NCBI RefSeq assembly: GCF_001591445.1
Contig: NZ_BCUX01000008.1
Coordinates: 124,001-188,000 of the forward strand
Origin: Neobacillus drentensis NBRC 102427
GTDB lineage: Bacteria; Bacillota; Bacilli; Bacillales; Cytobacillaceae
DNA length: 64,000 nucleotides
Direction of reading: 5' to 3'
Shown: positions 23,646-34,097 of the stretch, piece after piece
How positions within the stretch are numbered: position 1 is the first letter of the stretch
How the letters are laid out: the number at the start of each line of letters is the position of its first letter
Made by a program: the position numbers and the translations under genes
Notes under the pieces: model-generated
Seen by the model: only the letters and a program-made list of their open reading frames with translations
What the model was told of the DNA's origin: nothing
The model's database searches: none

Positions 23646-24674
23646 CTAATCACGCATTTTTGGATCCAACGCATCTCGTAATCCATCCGCCACTAAGTTA
23701 AAACAAACCATAATAATAGCTATCATTAAGGAAGGAATTATCATTTGATAAGGAAAAGCAATCATAGATTTAAATCCTGAATTGACTAATGTTCCTAAAG
23801 ATGCATTCGGTTCTTGTAATCCCAACCCAATAAAGCTCAAAAATGCTTCAAAGAAAATAGCATTTGGGATGGAAAACATCGTATTTATTATAATGACACC
23901 AAACATATTCGGAATCATATGTTTAAAAATAATAGAAGAATTGGAAGCACCTAGTGTTTTGGCAGCCAATACAAATTCCTGACCTTTAAATTTCAACACC
24001 TGTGCTCGAACAACTCGGGCCATACTAGTCCAGCCGGTTATCGTTAAGGCGATTATGATTGGAATAATACCTGGCTTTAACACCAAAATCATTAATACAA
24101 CAACAATCAAGTTGGGGATACCAACAATAACTTCTATAATACGTTGCATAACACCGTCCACTTTGCCGCCTAAATAACCAGAAACAGCTCCATATGCGAC
24201 TCCAATGGCCATATCAATTAAAGCTGCCATGAAGGCAATAAATAATGATACTTGTGTACCTTTCCAAATACGAGCAAATTGATCACGACCTAAATTATCA
24301 GTACCAAACCAATAATAGGCATCAATTTTCCGAACTTCATATGCGTTATAAACTGTGCCGTCTCTCCTGGATAATGTTCCATCAAAGGGGAGCCATTCTA
24401 CATCTTCTAAACCTTGAATACGCGGCGGCAGGTTATTATGCTTTGTGTTTTGTGTATCGAAATCATACGGAGTAATCATCGGACCAACAAATGCCATAAT
24501 AAGCATGATAGCTAAGACCACTAAACTAACAACAGCACCTTTGTTCTTCCGAACTCTTAGCCATGAATCCTGCCAAAAGTTCAGGCTCTTCTTGGCAATT
24601 TTTTCACTATTTGCCGGATCAATATGGGCAGGAGTAAACAGATCTTTTGAAATGGTAATGTTCTTGTTGCTCAT
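23646..24674 (-). CDS. oppC: Oligopeptide ABC transporter permease OppC
   Basis: A 342-residue inner-membrane protein. A cytosolic N-terminus (residues 1-45) leads to one helix, then a large insert with DAYYWFGTDNLGRDQFARIWKG (in pieces near residues 115-138; the GTDxxGRD motif is standard) and a binding-protein-dependent permease core of five helices with the EAA-type loop GASNSSIIFKHMIPN. It forms the channel with OppB. ATG overlaps the oppB stop by four bases (ATGA), so translation is coupled. Length is at the long end of the family. Confidence 0.95.
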   Translation of the reverse strand: MSNKNITISKDLFTPAHIDPANSEKIAKKSLNFWQDSWLRVRKNKGAVVSLVVLAIMLIMAFVGPMITPYDFDTQNTKHNNLPPRIQGLEDVEWLPFDGTLSRRDGTVYNAYEVRKIDAYYWFGTDNLGRDQFARIWKGTQVSLFIAFMAALIDMAIGVAYGAVSGYLGGKVDGVMQRIIEVIVGIPNLIVVVLMILVLKPGIIPIIIALTITGWTSMARVVRAQVLKFKGQEFVLAAKTLGASNSSIIFKHMIPNMFGVIIINTMFSIPNAIFFEAFLSFIGLGLQEPNASLGTLVNSGFKSMIAFPYQMIIPSLMIAIIMVCFNLVADGLRDALDPKMRD

Positions 24675-25603
24675 TTAGTTTTCCCCCCCGATATACGAAT
24701 ACGTGGGTCGATGATTCCATATAGAATATCAACAATCAAAATAACTACCACAAATAATACTGCAAATAAAATATTAGTTCCCATAATGACAGGGTAATCA
24801 TTCATATTAATAGATTTAACGAATTGCTCACCAAGTCCTGGAATTCCAAAAATTTGTTCAATTACTAGTGAACCGGTCATCAAACTAACTGCTAGTGGTC
24901 CAAGAACAGTCACAACTGGTATTAAAGCATTCCGGAGTGCATGTTTTAGACTAATTTGCCAGCGGCTTGCTCCCTTAGCTCGTGCTAAGGTAATATAATC
25001 CGAACCTAAAACCTCAATCATTTCAGTCCGCATAAACCTTGCGGCTATTGAAATTGGGAACATAGCTAATGCAATGGTAGGAAGAATCGTATATTCCGGT
25101 CCTTTCCATAACATAACAGGCAGCAAATGCAATTTAACAGAAATATAATACTGAAGTAATCCGGCAAAAATAAATGACGGTACTGATTTACCAACTACAG
25201 CAATAAATGTAGACCCATAATCTATCCATGTATTTTGCTTTAAGGCAGCAATTACACCCAAGAATATGCCAATTATTGCACCAACTATCATTGCCTGCAA
25301 ACCTAATTGTGCAGATGGCCCGATGCGGTTAGCAATCAGTTCTGTTACAGGGGTATTGTCAAATTGAAAGGAGATTCCTAGGTCACCTTTTACCAAATTC
25401 CTCATATAATTAAAATATTGAACAGGCAGAGGTTCATTCAAACCATATTTATCCAGCAAAATTCCCCGCTGAACGTCAGAGAGCTTTTCGAAGTTATTAA
25501 AAGGGCTACCCGGAATTAGCTTCATGAGGAAAAATGTAAGTGATGTTACGATTAAAAGTGTAATGATCATATAGCCAGTTCGTTGTAAGATATATTTTGC
25601 CAT
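24671..25603 (-). CDS. oppB: Oligopeptide ABC transporter permease OppB
   Basis: A 310-residue membrane permease with the expected start MAKYILQRTGYMIIT, six hydrophobic segments and the EAA loop (ARAKGASRWQISLKHALRNAL). The frame stays open upstream to 25843, but that would read through the intergenic terminator and into oppA; TAGGAGGTG just before ATG 25603 decides the start. It pairs with OppC. Confidence 0.95.
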   Translation of the reverse strand: MAKYILQRTGYMIITLLIVTSLTFFLMKLIPGSPFNNFEKLSDVQRGILLDKYGLNEPLPVQYFNYMRNLVKGDLGISFQFDNTPVTELIANRIGPSAQLGLQAMIVGAIIGIFLGVIAALKQNTWIDYGSTFIAVVGKSVPSFIFAGLLQYYISVKLHLLPVMLWKGPEYTILPTIALAMFPISIAARFMRTEMIEVLGSDYITLARAKGASRWQISLKHALRNALIPVVTVLGPLAVSLMTGSLVIEQIFGIPGLGEQFVKSINMNDYPVIMGTNILFAVLFVVVILIVDILYGIIDPRIRISGGKTK

Positions 25604-25660
25604 GCTTACACCTCCTAATTTTCTAAATATTCGACGTTTTTCGACAATTTGCATACAGGT

Positions 25661-25695
25661 AAAAAGAGAGTATATTTCTTCAATATACTCTCTTT
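25661..25695 (-). terminator. Intercistronic hairpin between oppA and oppB (partial terminator)
   Basis: A perfect 14-bp stem (25663-25676 with 25682-25695), 5-base loop, then TTTTT on the minus strand. It begins 21 bases after the oppA stop. Read-through would supply oppBCDF, so it should leave oppA in excess, as is normal for binding proteins. Confidence 0.8.
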
Positions 25696-25715
25696 CTATT
25701 TGATTAGTATAGCTA

Positions 25716-27410
25716 CTATTTTGTGATTTTAATCCACTGGTAACTATAGTCCGGACCAAATGCATGGTGTGCAAAGCCTTGAACCTTTGGATTGATAAGA
25801 AGGTTAACTGAACGTTGGTAAAGTGGTGCAATTGCTGCATCATCTTCTAACAAGATTTTTTCTGCATCTTGAAGAGCTTTCCAACGATCTTGTGGCTTAG
25901 CTACAAGTTCTTCACTAGCTGATTTAATTAACTTATCAAATTCTGGATTACCATAATCCATGTGGTTTTGTCCGCCGCCAGTAACCCATAGATCCATATA
26001 TGTCATAGGGTCAGCGTAGTCAGGTCCCCAACCACCCATTAATAAATCGTAGTCTTGAGCGTCTTCACGAGCGATACGAATTTTAAAAGGTACAGCTTCA
26101 ACAGTAATTTTTAATCCTGGTAAGTTTTTCTCTAATTGGTCTTTAACAAAAGCATCAGTTAATTTTGAAGTTTCAGTATCTTGACCAACATAAGTAAATT
26201 TCACTTCTTTAAGACCTGTTTCTTTAAGACCTTTTTCCCAAAGCTTTTTAGCCTCTTCTTTGTTAGTGCTTAGGTAAGTTCCAGCAGTATCACGGAAATC
26301 TTTACCATCTAAGAATGAGAAACCTTTCGGTACAAGGAAATCAGCAGGGATTGATCCGTTTGCTAATACATCCTCTGTTAAAGCCTTTTTGTCAACAGAT
26401 AAAGCAATTGCTTTACGGATGTTAACATTTTTCAATGCTTTGTTCTTTTCGTTCATTTTTAACCACCAGATAGATGGCTCTTGGTAGCGTAGTAAATCTT
26501 TTTGTCCTTCAAATTGAGAAAGAATCGCAGCTTGTGCAAGCTTCCCTGTGATATCAGCTTCGCCTGCTGTATATGCATTTGCAGAAGCTTGTGGATCTTT
26601 AGAAACGTTAAAGTTGATTTTCTCTAGTGTAACGTCTTTAGCATTTACATAATCAGCATTCTTTTCTAATACCCATTCAGTTCCAGTTGGGCCGTCCCAC
26701 TTAGTCATTTTAAATGGACCATTGTAAAGTAGGTGAGTAGCATCTTTCGCATAGTTAGCGCCTTCTGCTTCAACAAACTTTTTGTTTTGTGGGTAGAACA
26801 ATGGGAATGTTAGGTAAGATTCGATATATGGAAGAGCTCTAACTAAAGTAATTTCCACAGTATAATCATCTAATGCTTTAATACCTAAATCATCAAGTTT
26901 TGCTTTACCAGCAACAATTTCAGATGCATTTTTGATTTTGCCTTCCATGAAGTATGCACCATATGGAGCAGCAACTTTTGGATCAATTGCACGTTGCCAT
27001 GCAAACACAAAGTCATGAGCAGTAACTGGGTCACCGTTTGACCATTTTGTATCTTGTTTTAATTTAATTGTGATAACAGTTTTGTCATCATTGTATGTAG
27101 GTGCACCCTCAGCAACACCAGGAATAACTTTTTGGTCGGGATCTAAACGATATAAACCTTCATTTGTAGCATTTAACATTGTGAAGCTTAATACGTCTTG
27201 AGACATTACGCTGTCCATGGATGGAATTTCTGCAGTTTCAAGAACATTTAGAACTTGTTCATCTGCTAAAGTTGTTTCCTCTGTGCCAGCATTTTTCTTG
27301 CCTTCATCCGTTTTCTTGCCTTCATTCTTAGTTCCGCCTGAACATGCTGCTAGAAACATGCTTAGAACTAGTGATAGTACTAAAAGTAGTGAAAGTTTTG
27401 ATTTCTTCAC
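25716..27410 (-). CDS. oppA: Oligopeptide-binding lipoprotein OppA
   Basis: A 564-residue solute-binding protein: signal peptide, lipobox LAAC with Cys23, a Lys/Glu/Gly-rich linker (24-45), then the SBP family 5 domain with DQVLNVLETAEIPSMDSVMSQD and PVTAHDFVFAWQRAIDPKVAAPYG in pieces (about 50-155). It sits on the outer membrane face and hands peptides to OppBC. It is first in oppABCDF, divergent from the DUF3899 gene. A good -10 (TATAAT) lies near 27460 on the minus strand. Confidence 0.95.
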   Translation of the reverse strand: MKKSKLSLLLVLSLVLSMFLAACSGGTKNEGKKTDEGKKNAGTEETTLADEQVLNVLETAEIPSMDSVMSQDVLSFTMLNATNEGLYRLDPDQKVIPGVAEGAPTYNDDKTVITIKLKQDTKWSNGDPVTAHDFVFAWQRAIDPKVAAPYGAYFMEGKIKNASEIVAGKAKLDDLGIKALDDYTVEITLVRALPYIESYLTFPLFYPQNKKFVEAEGANYAKDATHLLYNGPFKMTKWDGPTGTEWVLEKNADYVNAKDVTLEKINFNVSKDPQASANAYTAGEADITGKLAQAAILSQFEGQKDLLRYQEPSIWWLKMNEKNKALKNVNIRKAIALSVDKKALTEDVLANGSIPADFLVPKGFSFLDGKDFRDTAGTYLSTNKEEAKKLWEKGLKETGLKEVKFTYVGQDTETSKLTDAFVKDQLEKNLPGLKITVEAVPFKIRIAREDAQDYDLLMGGWGPDYADPMTYMDLWVTGGGQNHMDYGNPEFDKLIKSASEELVAKPQDRWKALQDAEKILLEDDAAIAPLYQRSVNLLINPKVQGFAHHAFGPDYSYQWIKITK

Positions 27411-27632
27411 TAGTAGACCTCCCTTTTCTATTATTCTGAAAAATTACTACATTCTCTATTATACATATTTTCTACAAATTGTACATTATTTTTTTGAAAT
27501 TAATTTACAGATTAACAACATTCTTTACATTTTCATTACGATTTCTTATGGTATAATTTGAACTTACACTGATTTTTGGTATAAAATACTTAAGTAAAAA
27601 CCCTATTAAATTAATCTTTTGGAGGTTATTTA

Positions 27633-27998
27633 GTGAATTATCAACTTAAGAAAAGACTTTTTATCTTGGCCTTATTACAACTTTCCATATTAATTGTCTC
27701 CTTTTTTCTTGATCACAAAATCGCTTTGTTAAGCTATATAAATATATCTTTTTATTTCACTTCTGCACTCCTTTTAACATCTTTACTTCTATTTACTATT
27801 CATTCAGGGTTTTTTGATGTCATATCAAGGTCCTTCAGTTTTGCTTTTCAAAGAGGGCAAAACAAACGAAGATTTGATGAAATACCTCCCCTCTCAGAAC
27901 TTATTACAGTTAATCAGCGACCACTAGTGTTTTACGGCTTAGGAACTGGATTGTTCATGGGTATTGCTTTATTCTTTTATTATTTTTTGCAGACTTGA
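27633..27998 (+). CDS. DUF3899-type small membrane protein
   Basis: A 121-residue protein with two N-terminal helices (about residues 9-27 and 38-62), a soluble loop with GFFDVISRSFSFAFQRGQNKR, and a C-terminal helix (about 98-119). This layout and the FFDVISRSF-type loop match DUF3899, found in bacilli in this very position, between oppA and trpS. Function unknown. GGAGG stands 9 bases before the GTG start at 27633. It is divergent from oppA. Confidence 0.7.
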   Translation: MNYQLKKRLFILALLQLSILIVSFFLDHKIALLSYINISFYFTSALLLTSLLLFTIHSGFFDVISRSFSFAFQRGQNKRRFDEIPPLSELITVNQRPLVFYGLGTGLFMGIALFFYYFLQT

Positions 27999-28049
27999 AA
28001 TTAAATATGCAGTTCATATATAATAATAAGCAATTGTATAGTACTTAAA

Positions 28050-29347
<1,298 letters not shown>

Positions 29348-29349
29348 AA

Positions 29350-29402
29350 AAAAGCCTGACCCACAATAGATATGGAATCCATATCTTTTGGGTCAGGCTT
29401 TT
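29350..29402. terminator. Strong bidirectional terminator between trpS and yjbA
   Basis: A perfect 14-bp outer stem (29350-29363 with 29389-29402) contains an inner palindrome (GATATGGA/TCCATATC). A-run and T-run flank it. It overlaps the yjbA stop. Confidence 0.85.
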
Positions 29403-30147
29403 AATTTACTTTCGGGCCGTGCTCCATTTCCCATAGCTTTTCAAAAAATGGCTGCCCTTTTATTAAGTTTTCACAAAAGGTTTCGTGACGCTTAGACCAT
29501 CCATACTTTGTTTCTTCAAATAATTGTTCCCATGCGGCTTCAAAATTTAATTCTTGTATTGTTGAATAATGCTCTGGACACCATTCGGTATACCAGTATC
29601 TAACCTCTGCTTCATTACTAGATGATAGCAATTGATCTAGAGCCATAAATAAAAGTTGTTTTAATTGGCGTTCTTTTCTTGTTAGTCCTCTCATTAATTC
29701 TGGCTCAGGTGAGAGAATATGATAGTCCTTCATTTTCTCCTGCTCATAAAAGTGATATTTATTAGCCTCATGTTGAGCGATCATTTCGTACACCAACTGC
29801 TCCTGTCTAGGGATTATCCGACTTTTTCGAATTGGAATATTATAGCCGATTGTATCAATTGCCAAGATTCCAACTCCATCAGTTACCACGAAGCAATAGT
29901 CGAGTTGAACTCTCTCATGGTTTTTCCTTAAATAAGCTTTCTGAAAAATATCATCTAGAAGCTGCTGAGGTAATTCTGACAAATCATTTTCAATGTAATT
30001 AAACAATACTGGTTCAACTTTCAAAAGTGGTACCTGGTCTAACAATTCCACCCCGTCATCCTTACGCCATTCATGAAAGTGACATACATTATAACCGTTT
30101 TCTTCCCCTTCAAACCAATTTACCCATACATCATGAAGATACAACAT
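29401..30147 (-). CDS. yjbA: UPF0736 family protein YjbA
   Basis: A 248-residue soluble protein starting [29 protein letters not shown] (conserved head, residues 1-29). This is the UPF0736/DUF3603 family, restricted to bacilli. No catalytic motif stands out; conserved His/Trp/Cys residues are scattered ([13 protein letters not shown]). B. subtilis yjbA also sits between the app operon and trpS. ATG 30147 fits GAGGGG about 10 bases upstream; the open frame to 30162 adds MRGCR only. Function unknown. Confidence 0.88.
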   Translation of the reverse strand: MLYLHDVWVNWFEGEENGYNVCHFHEWRKDDGVELLDQVPLLKVEPVLFNYIENDLSELPQQLLDDIFQKAYLRKNHERVQLDYCFVVTDGVGILAIDTIGYNIPIRKSRIIPRQEQLVYEMIAQHEANKYHFYEQEKMKDYHILSPEPELMRGLTRKERQLKQLLFMALDQLLSSSNEAEVRYWYTEWCPEHYSTIQELNFEAAWEQLFEETKYGWSKRHETFCENLIKGQPFFEKLWEMEHGPKVN

Positions 30148-30247
30148 TCTACAACCCCTCACTTCAAGAATCTGTTTGTAAATCAGTATGGGCAGTCCTT
30201 AGTTAAATTATTCCTTTATATATATTTTGCTCCAATTAGATGAGGAC

Positions 30248-30279
30248 ACAAAAAAATCCACCAAGATCTTGGCAGATTT
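30248..30279 (-). terminator. Intrinsic terminator after appC
   Basis: A self-complementary core CCAAGATCTTGG (30261-30272) with outer AAATC/GATTT pairs, followed by seven T bases on the minus strand. It overlaps the appC stop region. Confidence 0.7.
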
Positions 30280-31189
30280 ATCTTTTGGATTTTGGATTGA
30301 AGGCATCCTTTAGCCCTTCCCCGATAAAGTTAATGGATAAAATGGTAATTGTAATAATTAATGCCGGTGGTACCCATATCCAAAGCTTAAATTGGAGAAC
30401 ATCCGGTTCGTTTGCTGAATTCAACATGTTTCCCCAACTTGGAATTTCCTGTGGAACACCAAATCCTAGAAAACTTAAACCTGTTTCAGCAACAATCATC
30501 GTAGCAAAGGTGATTGTCGCCTGAACAATAATAGTTGATAGAATGTTTGGAAGGAGATGTTTCATAATTACTTTAGCGGGTGAACAACCAATCGAAATAG
30601 CTGCCGTTATATATTCATTCTCTTTTTCAGCAAGAATTTTACTACGGACAATTCGCGCGATTCCACCCCAACTTAGCATGCTAATCGTTCCAATTAATAC
30701 CCAAAGCCCATTTACTTTTCCATAAAGAATTGCATTTAGGACGATCACGAAAACTAAAAATGGAAAGTTTAAGATAAAATCGGTAAACCTCATGAATATG
30801 CTATCAACAGTTCCACCGAAATATCCTGATATAGAGCCAACCAAAGTTCCAAGTGCAATGACAAATAATGTACAACTTACGCCAACTAATAACGATATGC
30901 GGCCACCATAAAGTAATCTCGTAAACACGTCCCGGCCGGCTTTATCCGTTCCAAGCCAATGTTCAGCCGATGGCTCTAACGACATTTGTCCAATGTTAAT
31001 TCTCGTAATATCTGCAGTGGTAATAAAAGGTGCAAGGATCGAAACAATAGAAACAATCATTAAAAAAATAAGGCTAATCATTGCAAGTTTATTTTTTATA
31101 AATTTCTTCCGAGCAATTGCAAAGGGAGATAAACTTTTTTTCGGGGGTGTTACTAGCATATTATTATTATTTTGTGTAACGATTTCCAT
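30278..31189 (-). CDS. appC: Oligopeptide ABC transporter permease AppC
   Basis: A 303-residue permease with an N-terminal cytosolic stretch, one helix (about residues 33-52), the GTDKAGRDVFTRLLYGG motif (about 80-96) and five more helices with the EAA loop AISIGCSPAKVIMKHLLPN. It forms the App channel with AppB. GGGGGAGG lies 5 bases before the ATG. It is the last gene of appDFABC, the second complete peptide importer in this window. Confidence 0.94.
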   Translation of the reverse strand: MEIVTQNNNNMLVTPPKKSLSPFAIARKKFIKNKLAMISLIFLMIVSIVSILAPFITTADITRINIGQMSLEPSAEHWLGTDKAGRDVFTRLLYGGRISLLVGVSCTLFVIALGTLVGSISGYFGGTVDSIFMRFTDFILNFPFLVFVIVLNAILYGKVNGLWVLIGTISMLSWGGIARIVRSKILAEKENEYITAAISIGCSPAKVIMKHLLPNILSTIIVQATITFATMIVAETGLSFLGFGVPQEIPSWGNMLNSANEPDVLQFKLWIWVPPALIITITILSINFIGEGLKDAFNPKSKR

Positions 31190-31200
31190 TTTTCCTCCCC

Positions 31201-32166
31201 CTAATCCAGCCTAATTCGCGGATCTACTACACCATATAGAACATCTGCAACTAAGTTGCCAATCAATGTTAAGAATGAAAATAACATGGTCAATGTCATT
31301 AAAACTGGATAATCTCTCGTCCCAACAGATTGAAGAAATAATTGTCCAAGACCAGGATACGTAAATATTGTCTCGGTAATAATTGCGCCGCTAATAATGG
31401 CGACAATATCAAAACCTAAAAAAGTTATTAGTGGAATAATTGAGTTTCTTAAAATATGAACATGGTAGATTTTTCTTTCCGGGGTCCCTTTTGAACGAGC
31501 TGTACGAACATAGTCTTTGCGGCTATTTTCAATAATATCGTTTCGTAAAAATTGAGTATAACTGGCTGTACTTAATAATCCAAGCACAACTGCTGGTAAA
31601 AATACATGGTGAAAACGGCTTAGCCACCATTCTAACGTTCCATCTGTTACTCCAATGTCCACCGAACCATTGGATGGAAACCAACCTAACTTAAATGAAA
31701 AGAAAAAGATGGCAAATACCCCTGCGATGAAGGATGGAATAGCTAAACCAATGTAGTTTAATCCTCCGATAAGGTTGTCCATCAAGGTATATGGTTTTCG
31801 ACCTGCATACGACCCCATAAAAAAAGCGAGGATATAAGTAATTAAGATGGCTGAAAGACCTAAAAGTATAGTATTAGGGAGCCGTTCTCCAATAACCTCA
31901 GATACCTGTATTTTGAACCGTGTAGATTTCCCAAAATCCCCCTCCACGAAACCACTAATCCAACGGAAATATTGCTGTGGCAATGGGTAATTATACCCCA
32001 ACTTTTCACGCATATCAGCGATATACTCAGGATTTGTATTTCTTGGATCAATTTCTCCACTTAGAGAGTCACCCGGCATTAATTTTGCCAGCGAAAATAC
32101 TACAATGGAGGTTAGGAGTAACATTGGAATCATTCCCAATATTCTTCGAAATGCATATTTCAACAT
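31201..32166 (-). CDS. appB: Oligopeptide ABC transporter permease AppB
   Basis: A 321-residue permease starting MLKYAFRRILGMIPML with six helices, the conserved YNYPLPQQYFRWI region (near residues 55-68) and the EAA loop ARSKGTPERKIYHVHILRNSI. AAGGAG is 7 bases from ATG 32166; the alternative ATG six bases upstream is too close to it. Its stop is 11 bases before appC. Confidence 0.94.
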   Translation of the reverse strand: MLKYAFRRILGMIPMLLLTSIVVFSLAKLMPGDSLSGEIDPRNTNPEYIADMREKLGYNYPLPQQYFRWISGFVEGDFGKSTRFKIQVSEVIGERLPNTILLGLSAILITYILAFFMGSYAGRKPYTLMDNLIGGLNYIGLAIPSFIAGVFAIFFFSFKLGWFPSNGSVDIGVTDGTLEWWLSRFHHVFLPAVVLGLLSTASYTQFLRNDIIENSRKDYVRTARSKGTPERKIYHVHILRNSIIPLITFLGFDIVAIISGAIITETIFTYPGLGQLFLQSVGTRDYPVLMTLTMLFSFLTLIGNLVADVLYGVVDPRIRLD

Positions 32167-32229
32167 GTGCATTCTCCTTGTCTATAAGCTATGTAAGGAC
32201 ACAAGCAGTGTTTCTCGCCCAATCTGTTC

Positions 32230-32259
32230 AAATGGGAGAAGCTTAGCCATCTCCCATTT
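32230..32259 (-). promoter_or_regulatory. Intercistronic hairpin between appA and appB
   Basis: A perfect 10-bp stem (32230-32239 with 32250-32259) without a U-tract on the minus strand. It may guard the 3' end of appA mRNA and so raise AppA over the permeases; this is inference. Confidence 0.5.
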
Positions 32260-32327
32260 GAAACTCAAAATTGAGTTGTTGGTATTAATCCTAAAAACAG
32301 CTTGTTTTGACCTTTAGGAAATTATTA

Positions 32328-34043
32328 CTATTGTTTAATCCACCATTCATTTGGACGGTTCATACCGGATACATCAAATTTTACGTCTTGAACTCGCTTG
32401 CTGACAGCCATCGTTTCCTCTAGTTCAGCAATTGGTAATGCAGGAAGATCCTGCATGAATAGTTTTTGCCACTGGACATAAAGATCTTTACGCTTGTCGT
32501 TATCTGTTCCTACTACACTAATATCAAGTGCTTGATCCAATAATTTATCACTGTCAGTATTTACCCAGCGTGGATAGTTCCAAATTGCTTTTGATCCCCA
32601 AAGTGGAGTTGGGTCCGGATCTGCCCCCGTTGACCAGCCGCCAAAGAATACTTCCATTGATTTATCAGCTTTATCAAGCATTTCATAATAAAGGTTTACA
32701 TCAGTCATCGTTAATTTAGTTTTCAAACCAACTTCTTCCCAATATTGAGTCATTGCCTTAGCACGTGCTTCAAAAGTTGGGTTATCTGTGGCATAGTGGC
32801 TGAAGTTTACAACGAATTTCTTACCATTCGGATCTTCACGGAAACCATCACCATCAACATCTTTATATCCAGCTTCATCTAATAAAGCTTTTGCTTTTTC
32901 CGGATTATATTTGTATTGCTCTAATTCTTCATTAGGTGCAGCAATCCAATGATTTGTTGGAATTGGACGGTTAACTGGCTTTCCTACACCAAAAAAGAAC
33001 GCCTTAACCCATTCTTCACGGTTGATTGCATAATACATAGCTTCACGAAGCTTCTTCTCTTGGTATTTAGGTTCATTCATGACATTTTTTTTGCCATCCC
33101 AAGTACCTAGTCTAAAACCAACATAGTAATAGCTTACACCGGGATAAGTTACAGCATTTACATTATCCAGGGCTTTTACTTGATCAATAATACTTGGATG
33201 GAAAGATGTCATATCAAGCGTTCCGTTTTTAAGTTCTCCAACAGAAAGGGATGGATCAATTACTTTAATAACCACTTTTTCAATATGCGGCTTACCGCCA
33301 AAATAATCATCAAAGCGTTCCATTTCTACAGATTCACCTGGAATAATTTTTGTCACTTTAAATGGCCCTAAACCAACAGGTTTTGTACGAACTTGTGCAG
33401 AACCTATCATATCTTTTACTGCAAGACCTTTAAATTCAGTACGATTCATAGGGTATGTCCAAAGATTATCCAAGTTGTTAACACGAGCTTTATCAAATGT
33501 AATTTGGATATGGTAATCATCTACTACCTTAATCCCAGCGATTTCTTTCGCTTTTCCATCATGATAATCCTGTGCACCCACGACATTTCTTACGTTATCA
33601 AAACGTGGACCATCATAATCCTTATCAGCAATAACTTTCAATGCGAATTCCCAGTCCTTTACAGATAATTCTTCGCCATTGTGCCACTTAACACCTTGTT
33701 TGATTTCGAAGTCAAACACTTTATTGTCTGCTGTTTTCCATGAGGCGATATGCGGCTGGGCCTTTAAGTTCTCATCGTAGTCGATTAGATTTTCATCAAA
33801 GAAATCTAGTACATATTGATCAGTTGCATTTCCATAAAAAGAATAGTTAAATTTCCCCTCAGGTGCAGAATCTAGTGCATATACTAGTGTTCCGCCATCC
33901 TGGGGTTTCCCGGCTGCTTCGCTCGGTTTACCTTCGTTTTCATTTTTGGTTGTACCTGTTTTTTCTCCGCTGCTGCAAGCTGCTAAAAATGCTGATAGAA
34001 CAAGCATTAATGCTGCTAACATAAGCATACTTCTCTTTTTCAT
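32328..34043 (-). CDS. appA: Oligopeptide-binding lipoprotein AppA
   Basis: A 571-residue family 5 solute-binding lipoprotein with signal peptide, lipobox LAAC (Cys23), Ser/Gly/Glu linker and GGTLVYALDSAPEGKFNYSFYG (in pieces, about 50-72). In B. subtilis 168 appA carries a frameshift; here the frame is intact over full length. Together with OppA it gives two peptide uptake routes, and App can import longer peptides including Phr signals. It lies between appF and appB, so the operon order appD-F-A-B-C is conserved. Confidence 0.93.
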   Translation of the reverse strand: MKKRSMLMLAALMLVLSAFLAACSSGEKTGTTKNENEGKPSEAAGKPQDGGTLVYALDSAPEGKFNYSFYGNATDQYVLDFFDENLIDYDENLKAQPHIASWKTADNKVFDFEIKQGVKWHNGEELSVKDWEFALKVIADKDYDGPRFDNVRNVVGAQDYHDGKAKEIAGIKVVDDYHIQITFDKARVNNLDNLWTYPMNRTEFKGLAVKDMIGSAQVRTKPVGLGPFKVTKIIPGESVEMERFDDYFGGKPHIEKVVIKVIDPSLSVGELKNGTLDMTSFHPSIIDQVKALDNVNAVTYPGVSYYYVGFRLGTWDGKKNVMNEPKYQEKKLREAMYYAINREEWVKAFFFGVGKPVNRPIPTNHWIAAPNEELEQYKYNPEKAKALLDEAGYKDVDGDGFREDPNGKKFVVNFSHYATDNPTFEARAKAMTQYWEEVGLKTKLTMTDVNLYYEMLDKADKSMEVFFGGWSTGADPDPTPLWGSKAIWNYPRWVNTDSDKLLDQALDISVVGTDNDKRKDLYVQWQKLFMQDLPALPIAELEETMAVSKRVQDVKFDVSGMNRPNEWWIKQ

Positions 34044-34097
34044 TTGTTTCCCCCCCTATAAACTTTGAATTAGTTACTGTCTAGCTCTTGCGCTTTT

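Noticed and set aside
27428-27442. CodY-like site in the oppA leader
   Set aside because: Three mismatches to AATTTTC-N-GAAAATT in AT-rich DNA; not strong enough to report as a feature.
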